Source: Spirosoma sp. KUDC1026
GTDB taxonomy: Bacteria; Bacteroidota; Bacteroidia; Cytophagales; Spirosomataceae
Length of the DNA stretch: 64,000 nt
Assembly: GCF_013375035.1 (NCBI RefSeq)
Contig: NZ_CP056032.1
Span: forward strand, 186,001-250,000
Reading direction: 5' to 3'
In this document: piece after piece, positions 25,422 to 33,892 of the stretch
How positions within the stretch are numbered: position 1 is the stretch's first letter
Layout: every line of letters begins with the position of its first letter
Program-made: the position numbers and the translations under genes
Notes under the pieces: generated by a model
The model's input: the letters and a program-made list of their open reading frames with translations, nothing else
Databases searched by the model: none
What the model was told of the DNA's origin: nothing

Positions 25422-26038
25422 GGTCGTCCGTCTTTGTTGTACTGCTGTACAAACTGAACGACCTGCTGGTGGAAGTGTTTGAAACTGCGCGATTGGCGGG
25501 CGAGTTTGTTAAAATCAGCTTTGGCTCCCGCTTCACGAGCTACTTTTTCAATTTGAGGCCGATCCTGTCTAGATCCGTAAACTTTACGTTTTGTGTCATC
25601 TTTGTTTGTCGATTCGAGGCTATTAGGCGTTGCATCAGATTGTACATAATGAATCCAGCAATCGATAGCTTGAATTGGAACAAAAAGAATTACTTTATCT
25701 TTGTAAAGTTGGTAAACTTTCCCCATGCTATTTATTATTTCTTGTAATCGCGCACTGTGATATTCTAGATCATCAGTAAAATCAGAAGTATCTAAATCTA
25801 TACCAGCAATGAAAAGATTGCAAGGGCTCTTTTTATCAGCAAATGAAAGAGCGCATAATGATGCCGCTTCTTGTAGAACTTTCGAAACACTTGGATTTTT
25901 AGAAATAGCTATCTGAATATTTGTCCTCACGGCTTGAACGTTACCATTCTCTTTGGTAACCCAGTTCATATAGGTTGGTATAAATTGGTATTCAGCGAAT
26001 CCCTCTCCAACTAATGTATAACGTAATATCTTGCTCAT
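25418..26038 (-). CDS. TOPRIM/DUF4276-like protein, partner of the OLD-like ATPase
   Basis: 206 aa from the start at 26038, which overlaps the ATPase stop by 4 bp; the longer frame to 26077 would run deep into the ATPase gene. A TOPRIM-like pattern is visible: Glu motif LVGEGFAEYQF at the N-terminus, then an acidic D-x-D in LFIAGIDLDTSDF, then VILFVPIQAIDCWIHYV. In OLD-type nucleases these acids bind metal for DNA cleavage. Here TOPRIM is separate from the ATPase. The central part is very AT-rich, whereas the last 130 bp have ordinary composition. A defence role is inferred from architecture alone. Confidence 0.72.
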   Translation of the reverse strand: MSKILRYTLVGEGFAEYQFIPTYMNWVTKENGNVQAVRTNIQIAISKNPSVSKVLQEAASLCALSFADKKSPCNLFIAGIDLDTSDFTDDLEYHSARLQEIINSMGKVYQLYKDKVILFVPIQAIDCWIHYVQSDATPNSLESTNKDDTKRKVYGSRQDRPQIEKVAREAGAKADFNKLARQSRSFKHFHQQVVQFVQQYNKDGRP

Positions 26039-27126
26039 GGAATAGAAGGGACTCCTCCTAAAAGTCCATAAATCCAATTTTCACTTAAATTCGAAGTCAG
26101 ATCAATATCATCAAGTCCTATACTTTGATTGTATTCATTAAACGGTTCAATAATATTCCGTTGCAAATTTTTCACACAGGTAGCACCATCTTCATTCTTA
26201 TCAAACACAAAAACAGCTTCCGGACGTGTAGTAAAGTCATCTAACACGTGCTCATTATGAGTCGTTAAAATAATTTGCACGTCCTTTTCTTCAGCAAGGC
26301 GAAAGATCAAGTCCATAACTTCTCGTATTCTGCGTGGATGAATACCTTTTTCCGGTTCTTCTAAGAGTAATAATTTTGGAGGCTTTGGCTGATTAACAAT
26401 TGATAGAAGTGCAAGAAAATACAGTGTACCTTCGGACAGTTCGTCAGCCCAAAATGATACATTTTTCTCACTATTCCCTAACCCAATTCGCTTAAATGAA
26501 TTTTCTTTGAATTTTCTTTTTTGTTCATCTGTAATGTATAGAGCATCTTCTAGCTTGATCTCATCAAATTCTGAAATACAATTATGTAAATCAGTTTCAA
26601 TTTGATTAAAAACAGTCCTCCGATATTTACTCAGCATTATATCTAGAAACCCTACTAAATTAGAAACATCTGAATTAACCATTTCCTCTCCTATTCCTAC
26701 TGGTCCTGGTTGAGTGAGTTTATTAGGGTCTGGCTTATAAATATTAGCGCCAGTAATAAGCGTCTGTAGCTCTTTTTCTCCTGCAATATCAAATACAGTA
26801 CCGCTTCCAATATTTTTAATTTTACTGTTATAAATGCTAAAATCTATTATATCACCCGAACGAAAATCAAACCCCTTTTTAATATGTACAGCGTCTTCAC
26901 TATCATCAATTAAATGATAGTAAATAGGTAAACCATTACGATTGAATGTTAATGACCTATCTTCTGTACGAGGGAAATTATTATAATTCTTCCCAAAATA
27001 CTCCAACGCCTTCAAAAAATTCGTCTTGCCGGAGTTATTTGGACCGATGAGCAGGTTGACTTTCTGGAGGTCGAGCGTGACGTCTTTCAGGCTCTTGAAA
27101 TTCTGGATGGATACGCGCTTGAGCAT
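26035..27126 (-). CDS. OLD-like AAA ATPase (AAA15/AAA21 type)
   Basis: 363-aa ABC-class ATPase of the SMC/OLD type. It starts MLKRVSIQNFKSLKDVTLDL and has Walker A GPNNSGKTNF, a signature-like ELSEGTLYFLALLSI, Walker B PKLLLLEEPEKGIHPRR and an H-loop IILTTHNEHVLDDF. No TOPRIM is fused; a TOPRIM-like protein follows with a 4-bp overlap. Known: ATPase plus TOPRIM pairs occur in anti-phage systems such as PARIS and split OLD types. Here the assignment is inference. The gene is about 28-35% G+C except for the first 120 bp, which match the chromosome. Alternative: a repair or maintenance ATPase unrelated to phage. Confidence 0.8.
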   Translation of the reverse strand: MLKRVSIQNFKSLKDVTLDLQKVNLLIGPNNSGKTNFLKALEYFGKNYNNFPRTEDRSLTFNRNGLPIYYHLIDDSEDAVHIKKGFDFRSGDIIDFSIYNSKIKNIGSGTVFDIAGEKELQTLITGANIYKPDPNKLTQPGPVGIGEEMVNSDVSNLVGFLDIMLSKYRRTVFNQIETDLHNCISEFDEIKLEDALYITDEQKRKFKENSFKRIGLGNSEKNVSFWADELSEGTLYFLALLSIVNQPKPPKLLLLEEPEKGIHPRRIREVMDLIFRLAEEKDVQIILTTHNEHVLDDFTTRPEAVFVFDKNEDGATCVKNLQRNIIEPFNEYNQSIGLDDIDLTSNLSENWIYGLLGGVPSIP

Positions 27127-27160
27127 GGCAATGGAGCGTTAGTGCCGACAAGTTAACAAT

Positions 27161-27298
27161 TTACAGCCCTATTTTGTCGGGGGCAATCACCTGGACGGCT
27201 GGTTTGCCAACCTGCCGTTTCTCGCCGATTAACATCTCCCGACAATAATTCTTTCTCAGCTCAGGCAACCCTTTTGGCTCAAGCGGCATTTCTGTCAT
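27161..27298 (-). CDS. Possible 45-aa ORF leading the ATPase operon
   Basis: A 45-codon frame from ATG 27298 to a stop at 27161, 34 bp before the ATPase start and on the same strand. Its product is polar and basic (ELRKNYCREMLIGEKRQVGK) with no recognised family. Composition is chromosomal rather than AT-rich. It could be a genuine small gene, the stub of a displaced host gene, or chance. An in-frame upstream start would overlap the divergent sigma-factor gene. Confidence 0.3.
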   Translation of the reverse strand: MTEMPLEPKGLPELRKNYCREMLIGEKRQVGKPAVQVIAPDKIGL

Positions 27299-27316
27299 TG
27301 TATTTGGTAGAGGGTT

Positions 27317-27874
27317 ATGTCGAAACAACTGGTTGAACAGTGCCAACGCGGGAATGCATTCGCCCAGAAACGGCTGTTCGATCAGTACGCTAACCGCTTG
27401 TTTCGCGTCAGTTTGCGTTATGTCCGGAATGAACCGGAAGCCGAAGAGGTGCTGATGACAGCCCTGCTGAAAGCCTTTCGGAGTATATCCACCTTTACGT
27501 ACCGCGACGATAACGGGCTGGAAGCGTGGCTACGGCGCATTGTTGTGAACGAAGCGCTGCAGTATCTGCGGGCGAATCGGCACCTGCCACTTTTTCAGAC
27601 TGAAGATGAAGCGGAGGGATTGCCCGACAGTGTACCGCTGCCCGATACCGGGCTGGATGCCGAACGGATTTACGCCCTCATCCGCGAGTTGCCGCCCGGT
27701 TATCGAACGGTGTTTAACCTGTACGCCATTGAAGGCTACACGCATTCCGAAATTGCCGAACAGCTACGCATCTCCGAGAACACGTCCAAGTCGCAGTTGA
27801 GCAAAGCGCGGGCACTTTTACAAACCTGGTTACTCCAGAACGGCTATGAAACAGAAAAACGACGAACTACCTGA
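27317..27874 (+). CDS. ECF-type RNA polymerase sigma factor
   Basis: 185 aa. Region 2 is AQKRLFDQYANRLFRVSLRY with a downstream NEPEAEEVLMTALLKAFRSI. Region 4 is LPPGYRTVFNLYAIEGYTHS followed by EIAEQLRISENTSKSQLSKA, the usual HTH that reads the -35 element. Known: sigma factors of this group redirect polymerase in response to an anti-sigma partner. The stop overlaps the start of the next gene by 29 bp, and that gene encodes a single-span membrane protein, fitting a sigma/anti-sigma pair. Confidence 0.92.
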   Translation: MSKQLVEQCQRGNAFAQKRLFDQYANRLFRVSLRYVRNEPEAEEVLMTALLKAFRSISTFTYRDDNGLEAWLRRIVVNEALQYLRANRHLPLFQTEDEAEGLPDSVPLPDTGLDAERIYALIRELPPGYRTVFNLYAIEGYTHSEIAEQLRISENTSKSQLSKARALLQTWLLQNGYETEKRRTT

Positions 27875-28565
27875 CGAATGGGTGCGGCAAACGCTGAGCC
27901 GCCTGCCCGACGCCCCTCCGCCCGGTTCATCGTTCGATGCGGAGCGTTTGTGGGGCCAGCTACGTCCTGAACTCCAGGCTAAACCCAACCGTCGGCGAGC
28001 GTGGTGGTGGCTGTCGGCAGCCTGTGTGTCCGCAGTCGCAGCCGGGTGGCTGGTATGGTCGTTGCCGAACGGTAAGCCAGGAGTAAGTCCAACCGACCAG
28101 ATGGCTACGTATCGCGCTAAAACCGATACGATATCTGGGGCCAGGCCAAATCAGCGGGAAGAAATTCCTGAATCTGCGCCCACCTTGGCGGAAACCCATC
28201 AGCAAAAAAGACAGCGTACTGCGGTTTCTGTCCAGCGTGTCCATCGGCTCGACAACGTAGCAACTGTACATGAGTCCAGCGAGCCAGAAGCTACTACTCA
28301 GGTAGTAGAAACTCCAGTCATACTCATTACGGATGCCATACCAGCACCTCGCAAAGCGAACATAGCAGCCGCTACGCCCAAACGGCGCTTTCGGGTAATG
28401 CACGAGAATGAGCTGCGAGCCGAGGACGAAGCGGCCCCTAAACTTTACCGCACCGATCATTTCGTCCGGTTAGGCAGTGGACCGACGAACAACGAACAGC
28501 AGCGTACCAATACGACGCCGGATTATAGTCCGCCAGCGCTGGTCATGCCTTTAACCAACCACTAA
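27846..28565 (+). CDS. Single-span membrane protein, probable anti-sigma partner
   Basis: 239 aa. The cytoplasmic N-terminus is about 50 residues and includes PDEWVRQTLSRLPDAPPPGS. One transmembrane helix follows (WWLSAACVSAVAAGWLVWSL), then a long polar Thr/Pro/Arg-rich periplasmic region. It lacks a recognisable zinc-binding HxxxCxxC motif. Position and topology, overlapping the sigma gene by 29 bp, suggest a sigma-regulating role; the sequence itself does not prove it. Confidence 0.65.
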   Translation: MKQKNDELPDEWVRQTLSRLPDAPPPGSSFDAERLWGQLRPELQAKPNRRRAWWWLSAACVSAVAAGWLVWSLPNGKPGVSPTDQMATYRAKTDTISGARPNQREEIPESAPTLAETHQQKRQRTAVSVQRVHRLDNVATVHESSEPEATTQVVETPVILITDAIPAPRKANIAAATPKRRFRVMHENELRAEDEAAPKLYRTDHFVRLGSGPTNNEQQRTNTTPDYSPPALVMPLTNH

Positions 28566-28578
28566 AACCAATATAATC

Positions 28579-29670
28579 ATGCGACTAGTCTGCTTTATTA
28601 CTGTGCTCTTACTGAGCATGGCTGGGAAATCTTTGTGCCAATCGACCGGCAATCACCTGACCGAACCGGGCGCCAAACGAAAGTTTATCGGCCTGAACCA
28701 CATCGAAATTGATTTGGGGCAGCGTAATACGTTGCTGATTGGCTTCGACCAGTATGCACAAGTTCAGGCTCATAAAAACGTTGACTCGGTGCTACGTCTG
28801 TTTATGGACGATTATCGAATCGTGGAAGACACCACGCAACGTCCGACGCGCTCTGCCCATGCACTCTTTAAACTCCGGCCCGACAATCGCGATCTGGCGT
28901 TACGGTCGGCTCCACAGGTGACCACCGATTTCCGGTTTCGGGATGGCGAAAGCCCCGTTGAAGTGAAAACGAAGCAGGATACGCTGCAAGTCGCCTGGCT
29001 ATCGACTTCCGCCAGAGAGATTTCCACCGATTTTGCCGTCTATTTTCTCGTTAACAACCTACGTGACCTTCAAAAACTGCTTAGCACAGGCGGGGTCAAT
29101 GCGAAGGTAGAACAGGCGCTCGAATCGGTACGCGGTTTTAAACACCATAACCTGACCAATCCGCGTTACGCGTTTAACCTGCTCCAGCCGCTTACCGGCA
29201 AACCTACGTTTCAGACACCCGGCCTCATCGGCGATCCATTTCTGAGTTTTCATCCCGGTATTGGCGTCGGTCTGATTCGCAACCAGTGGGTTCCGTCGTT
29301 CAACTTCGACCTGGAAATCGTACCGACCCGGTTTCAGCAGGTGGGTTATTTCGTTGGCTACACGTCCAACTTCTTTTTCCAGTCAGCAACCGATCAGTCC
29401 TTTCAGACGTTCCGAAATGATTTTGTGCATGCGGGCGTGTCATTTTACCGGAAAGACAAGAGCAGCCGAACCAGCAATTTCTCGAAGCAAATAGGCTCGT
29501 TCTACGTGGGGCTTCCGGTTCACCGATCAGACCCATATTTCGCGCCCAATACCATTAAACTGGGCGGCACCATCTACCAAAATGGATTATTTAAGGTGCA
29601 GGCCGACATCTACATGAATGGTTTTTTCAAGCAGGTCAACCCGAGTCTCCGGCTGGTGGTTGGGTTTTGA
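28579..29670 (+). CDS. Exported protein of unknown function
   Basis: 363 aa with a signal peptide (LVCFITVLLLSMAGKSLCQ). No family is recognised. The second half is rich in alternating aromatic and Gly residues (LEIVPTRFQQVGYFVGYTSN, FNLLQPLTGKPTFQTPG) and ends LRLVVGF, the aromatic C-terminus typical of Bacteroidota outer-membrane beta barrels, so an envelope location is likely. It begins 13 bp after the anti-sigma-like gene and is probably the third gene of that operon, perhaps a target or sensor output. Confidence 0.7.
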   Translation: MRLVCFITVLLLSMAGKSLCQSTGNHLTEPGAKRKFIGLNHIEIDLGQRNTLLIGFDQYAQVQAHKNVDSVLRLFMDDYRIVEDTTQRPTRSAHALFKLRPDNRDLALRSAPQVTTDFRFRDGESPVEVKTKQDTLQVAWLSTSAREISTDFAVYFLVNNLRDLQKLLSTGGVNAKVEQALESVRGFKHHNLTNPRYAFNLLQPLTGKPTFQTPGLIGDPFLSFHPGIGVGLIRNQWVPSFNFDLEIVPTRFQQVGYFVGYTSNFFFQSATDQSFQTFRNDFVHAGVSFYRKDKSSRTSNFSKQIGSFYVGLPVHRSDPYFAPNTIKLGGTIYQNGLFKVQADIYMNGFFKQVNPSLRLVVGF

Positions 29671-29685
29671 TAGCGTTAGTGTGCC

Positions 29686-31335
29686 TTACTTACCCATTTG
29701 TACAGCGCGCATCAGCACGACATTGTCCGGGTCGATGACAACGGAAGCGGGTTTAGCAGACAACGGTATCGTAAATGTTTGGTTCTGCTGATCCATCGTC
29801 AGGCGGGGGGAACGCTGGATTTCTCGTCCGCTGGCGTCGCGGAAACTGAACGTCAGCGGAATGGTAAAGGTCGTCCCGTTACGTTGCGCCTGCCGGGCAT
29901 CGATCACCAACGCCTGTTTAGCGGCATCGTAACTGGAACCCCACACAACTTCGGGGTAGCCGGGTTCGTAGAGCCACTGCTCAAAAAAGCGTCCCAGCTT
30001 CTTACCCGATACGTTTTCCATGACAGCCTGTAAATCGCTGGTTTGCGCGTTACGTAAGCGGAACTGCTCGTAGTACGTCCGGATGCCCTTCCAGAACGTA
30101 TCGTCGCCCACTTCGTTCCGGAGCATGTGTAGCACCCAGCCGCCTTTCTGGTAATTCAGCGGGTTCAGCAGGTCATTTAGATTTGTGGTGACGGAATCGA
30201 TAATGGTCGCTTTGGGTTTCAGGGCCGTGTACCGGAAAATCTGTCCCTTATTCTGATTCAGCACGGCGTTGAGCGTATCGCGACCGTAGGCATGTTCGAG
30301 GTAAAGCGCCGAAAAATACGTAGCAAACCCCTCGCTCATCCAGAGTTGCGACCAGTCGGTTTCGGTGGCCGAGTTACCGAACCACTGGTGGGCGATCTCG
30401 TGGGCCAGCAGGGCCTCCATATCCGAATCTTTCTTACCAACGATCGCTTTCTCGTTGTAGAAAATACAACTGGCATTTTCCATCCCGCCAAACACCGTTG
30501 TGGACTCGACGTTGGCCAGTTTCTCGAAGGCATACGGCCCGATCCTGCTGATGAAATATTGCAGAATCTCTTTGGCAGGCCGGTAATCGACAAAACCCTT
30601 CTGACTATCGCGTGGGTAGAGCCAGCTTTGTACGGGAATACCATTGACCGAACCAACCTCATCGACAGCAAAGCGGGCTGCCCCAATCACCATCACTTTC
30701 GTAGGAATGGGCGTGCTTTCCTGCCAGCGTGTCAGCTTTCGGTTGCCCGGCAAAGCGGTTTCGCCGATGTATTTTCCGTTCGAGATCACGCGGTACGTAG
30801 CCGGGGCGTTGACACTAAACGAGCAGGTCGCCTTGTCGGATGGGTGATCGACCACGGGCAGGTAATGACGGGCGTTGTTGGGCCAGTTATCGCCAAAGAA
30901 GGTCCGTTCCCCGAATTTATTTTTGCTGATGATCAGCCCCCGAGCCGGAACGCCTTCATACGTAATCGTAACCTCCGTTGGCAGGTTAGGCGCCGGAGGT
31001 AAGTTGATAAAGACCTTATCGTTACGTTGCGTGAAGGGGATCGTTTTTTTATCGGCGGTTACTACCTCCCGCACACGCATGCCCGCTGCCGCATTGTCTT
31101 TACTGCCAACCAGATCGAACCAGACCGTCTGACGATCGTCGGCGCGGGTAAACCGGATTGTTGTTTCACCCTGAATCTGATTGGTCGAGTCGCTGATGGT
31201 TAGCGAAAAATTATAATTTACTACGTCAACGCCGGGTTGTGTGTACCGGGCCGATCCAACAACGGCCTGCCCATGTGCGACCGCTGTCAGGCACAAAAAT
31301 AAACTTACTAAAAACCCTTTCGTTTGCTTACTCAT
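29686..31335 (-). CDS. M1-family zinc metallopeptidase (aminopeptidase)
   Basis: 549 aa with a signal peptide (GFLVSLFLCLTAVAHGQ). The catalytic core has the substrate motif FGGMENASCIF (a GGMEN variant of GAMEN) and the zinc motif LLAHEIAHQWFGN with the third ligand in LWMSEGFATYFS. These are the M1 aminopeptidase hallmarks. The short length and a C-terminal beta-domain (FRDASGREIQRSPRLTMDQQ) suggest it lacks the large ERAP-like C-terminal helical domain. It probably acts in the periplasm on peptides. The gene is monocistronic and convergent with the preceding exported-protein gene. Confidence 0.92.
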   Translation of the reverse strand: MSKQTKGFLVSLFLCLTAVAHGQAVVGSARYTQPGVDVVNYNFSLTISDSTNQIQGETTIRFTRADDRQTVWFDLVGSKDNAAAGMRVREVVTADKKTIPFTQRNDKVFINLPPAPNLPTEVTITYEGVPARGLIISKNKFGERTFFGDNWPNNARHYLPVVDHPSDKATCSFSVNAPATYRVISNGKYIGETALPGNRKLTRWQESTPIPTKVMVIGAARFAVDEVGSVNGIPVQSWLYPRDSQKGFVDYRPAKEILQYFISRIGPYAFEKLANVESTTVFGGMENASCIFYNEKAIVGKKDSDMEALLAHEIAHQWFGNSATETDWSQLWMSEGFATYFSALYLEHAYGRDTLNAVLNQNKGQIFRYTALKPKATIIDSVTTNLNDLLNPLNYQKGGWVLHMLRNEVGDDTFWKGIRTYYEQFRLRNAQTSDLQAVMENVSGKKLGRFFEQWLYEPGYPEVVWGSSYDAAKQALVIDARQAQRNGTTFTIPLTFSFRDASGREIQRSPRLTMDQQNQTFTIPLSAKPASVVIDPDNVVLMRAVQMGK

Positions 31336-31491
31336 TCTGGACTAATCATAATCGCTCTTCCCTCTAAACGAGCGGCTTAGCCAGTCAGTTTGATTTGTTG
31401 CTGACCAGCATAAGTAGATAAAGAACTTTTCCGTTTGGCGGAAAGTTAAGAGATTAGCATTGATTCGCGTCAACATAGACCCCCGTTACCA

Positions 31492-31818
31492 ATGGTCACT
31501 GTTTCAGAAATTGCCAAAAATAAGATAATTGAACTCCGTCATAAAGACGGTCTTGCCGACGACACTGCCATCCGCGTAGCCGTTGAAGGCGGTGGTTGCT
31601 CGGGTCTGATGTATGACCTGCAATTTGATGCGACGCAGCAACCAACCGATCACCTGGTTGAGGACAAAGGCATTAAAATCCTGGTAGACCGCAAAAGTCT
31701 ACTATACCTCGCCGGTACCGAACTTGATTTTTCAGATGGTCTGAACGGCAAGGGATTCCAGTTTAAGAATCCAAACGCTACCCGTACCTGCGGCTGTGGC
31801 GAAAGCTTCGCGGTCTAA
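31492..31818 (+). CDS. IscA/HesB-type iron-sulfur cluster carrier
   Basis: 108-aa A-type carrier for Fe-S cluster assembly. All three conserved cysteines are present: one in EGGGCSGLMYDL and two in the C-terminal RTCGCGESF. The family is soluble and passes clusters to target apoproteins. It is not next to other isc or suf genes here. A 13-bp hairpin with a following T-rich run lies 23 bp downstream. Confidence 0.93.
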   Translation: MVTVSEIAKNKIIELRHKDGLADDTAIRVAVEGGGCSGLMYDLQFDATQQPTDHLVEDKGIKILVDRKSLLYLAGTELDFSDGLNGKGFQFKNPNATRTCGCGESFAV

Positions 31819-31840
31819 AGCGCCATCTTCCAGATATAGC

Positions 31841-31879
31841 AAGGTCGATCAACAGGCAACAGCCGAGTTGATCGACCTT
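31841..31879. terminator. Terminator hairpin between convergent genes
   Basis: A 13-bp perfect stem (31841-31853 with 31867-31879, AAGGTCGATCAAC) around a 13-nt loop, followed by CTTTTGTTTCC. It separates the IscA-type gene from the convergent acetyltransferase gene. Confidence 0.8.
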
Positions 31880-31915
31880 CTTTTGTTTCCAGTATCTCCT
31901 CTTCCTTCAAAAGAA

Positions 31916-32425
31916 TCAATCAAACAGCCGCTCCCACCACAGCATGTCTTCGATTCGGTCGAATAGCTGGAACTGGTTTTTTTCGAGCACTTTCTGCGAC
32001 GCTACGTTCTCCACGTCGGTATCGGCTACAACGCGCCAGACTTCGGGCTGCTGCCCGGCCCACTCAACCATGCCACTCACCATCTCGGTCATGTACCCCT
32101 TCCGCTGGTAAGCCGGATACGTACCGTAGCCAATCTCGACGGTTCCCGTTTCGTCGGGTTCGCCCTTGAATTTAGCTTCTGCCACAATTTGTTTGGTTTG
32201 CCGGTCAATGGCGATCCACATCGTATGAAACAGCGGGTCGTTTTTGGGGTCGCGCAGGCGGGGAATTGTGAAATGGGTAATGACACTCAACACAGGCTCT
32301 ACCACAGCCCGGTGACCTTTTCGTAATCCCAACGACTGCTCCAGTCGTTGATCGTTGGCAACGTGCAAAGCCAGCTGCTCGAGCGTGAGCGGCCTCAGCG
32401 TCAGGCGGGGGGTATCAATTGTCAT
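31916..32425 (-). CDS. GNAT-family N-acetyltransferase
   Basis: 169 aa from the start at 32425; the longer frame to 32557 overlaps the divergent pnuC start and reads unlike protein. RimJ/RimL-type features are IDTPRLTLRPLTLEQLALHV at the N-terminus, VEIGYGTYPAYQRKGYMTEM (acetyl-CoA loop) and NVASQKVLEKNQFQLF at the end. It would transfer an acetyl group to an amine. The substrate, possibly a small molecule or a protein N-terminus, is unknown. Confidence 0.85.
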   Translation of the reverse strand: MTIDTPRLTLRPLTLEQLALHVANDQRLEQSLGLRKGHRAVVEPVLSVITHFTIPRLRDPKNDPLFHTMWIAIDRQTKQIVAEAKFKGEPDETGTVEIGYGTYPAYQRKGYMTEMVSGMVEWAGQQPEVWRVVADTDVENVASQKVLEKNQFQLFDRIEDMLWWERLFD

Positions 32426-32528
32426 AACGAGTTCGCGGCAGAACTGTCTGTACGGGTCTTCCAAAAGCGAATTGCGCTGTATACTTGTAGCACTAAAGGT
32501 AAACGAAGCCCGCCTGATCCGCTCCGGA

Positions 32529-33197
32529 ATGACCGACTTTTTCGATATCAATACCATTTTTTTTTCCGTCTGGGGATACTCTATGAGTTACCTGGAGTTC
32601 GTTGGGGCTATGCTGGGCGCTCTAGCTACTTTTCTGGCGGCTCGGGCCAACGTCTGGAGCTGGCCCGTAGGTGCCGCCAGTGTTACGCTCTTTTTCTTTC
32701 TGTTCTATCAGGTTCAGCTCTATCCGGACATGTTTCTACAGGTGTTTTTCCTGGTGACGAACCTGCAGGGCTGGTGGCGCTGGACCCACCCCAAAGCGGG
32801 TGAGGCCGACGCGCAGAACGAATTACGCATCACCCGGCTGCTAGGTAAACCCTTATACCTGTCGCTGCTGGGCGGTCTGGTTGCTACGCTCGCGCTGGGC
32901 ACCTTCGCCCAGAATCTGCACGTCTGGTTTCCGGTTGCGTTTAGTCAGCCGAGCGCGTTTCCCTACCTCGACTCGTTCACGACGGTCATGAGTATTATTG
33001 GTACGTTCATGATGATTCAGAAGAAGCTGGAATGCTGGTGGGTCTGGCTGCTGGTCGACCTGATCAGCACTTACATCTACTACATCAAAGGCGTGAAGTT
33101 CATTAGCCTGGAATACGCCGTTTTTTGTCTGGTTGCCTTTCAGGGAGCCTGGTACTGGACCCGTGAATACCGATCCTATTCAACCCGCCCGGCATGA
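32529..33197 (+). CDS. pnuC: Nicotinamide riboside transporter PnuC
   Basis: About 222 aa, multi-span membrane protein. The start at 32529 (MTDFFDINTIFFSVWGY) matches the usual PnuC N-terminus; the longer frame is not plausible. Family features are WSWPVGAASVTLFFFLFYQV, LYPDMFLQVFFLVTNLQGWW and the C-terminal WVWLLVDLISTYIYYIKG. It imports nicotinamide riboside by facilitated diffusion, with trapping by phosphorylation. The kinase gene overlaps its 3' end by 4 bp, so import and trapping are encoded as one unit. Confidence 0.92.
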   Translation: MTDFFDINTIFFSVWGYSMSYLEFVGAMLGALATFLAARANVWSWPVGAASVTLFFFLFYQVQLYPDMFLQVFFLVTNLQGWWRWTHPKAGEADAQNELRITRLLGKPLYLSLLGGLVATLALGTFAQNLHVWFPVAFSQPSAFPYLDSFTTVMSIIGTFMMIQKKLECWWVWLLVDLISTYIYYIKGVKFISLEYAVFCLVAFQGAWYWTREYRSYSTRPA

Positions 33198-33733
33198 GTA
33201 TTGAACCTGCCCCAACGCCTGTCGTTAAGATCTGCCTATATGGCCCCGAGAGCGTCGGTAAAACGACCATGGCCCGGCAATTGGCGGAAGAGTATCAGAC
33301 GGTTTTTGTGCCTGAGGTTTCTCGGGACATGGTCTTCACCAATGATTTTTCGCGAGACGATATTATCCAGATCGGTTACGCCCAGACCGCAGCTGTAGAA
33401 GCCGCCGAACAAGAGGCCAACCGGATTCTGTTCTGCGACACCGACCTGATCACGACGCAGATTTATTCGGCGGTTTATCTGCATGAAATACCGCCGGTTT
33501 TGTACGAGCTTGAAAAGCGAATTCAGTACGATCAGTACGTCCTGCTGGACATCGATGTACCCTGGATTGCGGATGGATTACGCGACCTTGGCGAACGGCG
33601 TCAGGAGATGATGACCCGCTTTCGGAACGAACTCGACCAGCGTTCTATATCCTATGTTCTGGTAAGCGGTTCATTTCCAGAACGAATCGAAACGGTCCGG
33701 CAAATCGCGAATAAATTTCTGCAAATTGGATAG
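33194..33733 (+). CDS. NadR-like nicotinamide riboside kinase
   Basis: 179-aa P-loop protein. Walker A is YGPESVGKTTMARQLAEEY; other NadR-kinase-like motifs are VFVPEVSRDMVF, ILFCDTDLITTQIYS and DQYVLLDIDVPWIADGLRD. Known NadR proteins phosphorylate nicotinamide riboside to NMN; this chain has only the kinase module and no adenylyltransferase or HTH domain. Overlap with pnuC makes the NAD-salvage role a strong inference. Confidence 0.85.
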   Translation: MSIEPAPTPVVKICLYGPESVGKTTMARQLAEEYQTVFVPEVSRDMVFTNDFSRDDIIQIGYAQTAAVEAAEQEANRILFCDTDLITTQIYSAVYLHEIPPVLYELEKRIQYDQYVLLDIDVPWIADGLRDLGERRQEMMTRFRNELDQRSISYVLVSGSFPERIETVRQIANKFLQIG

Positions 33734-33858
33734 ATTTTATGTTCTACCAGCAGGTTTATACTTCATATAACTATAATACAAGGCATAGCTTTTAGTATTA
33801 TTTTAAGAATCTTTGTACTCAACCACTTGATTGTTATGACTTTATTTATTTAGTGCTA

Positions 33859-33866
33859 TAATTTTG
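33859..33866 (+). promoter_or_regulatory. Putative -7 promoter box (TAATTTTG)
   Basis: Perfect TAnnTTTG match followed by C, 26 bp before the CBM48 gene ATG at 33893. TTG triplets lie upstream at 33827 and 33831. Confidence 0.5.
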
Positions 33867-33892
33867 CAGCAGAAACTAAATAGTTAACCAAT

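Noticed and set aside
32355..32528. Long N-terminal extension of PnuC
   Set aside because: The upstream codons overlap the divergent acetyltransferase gene, and the family start motif MTDFFDINTIFF begins at 32529.
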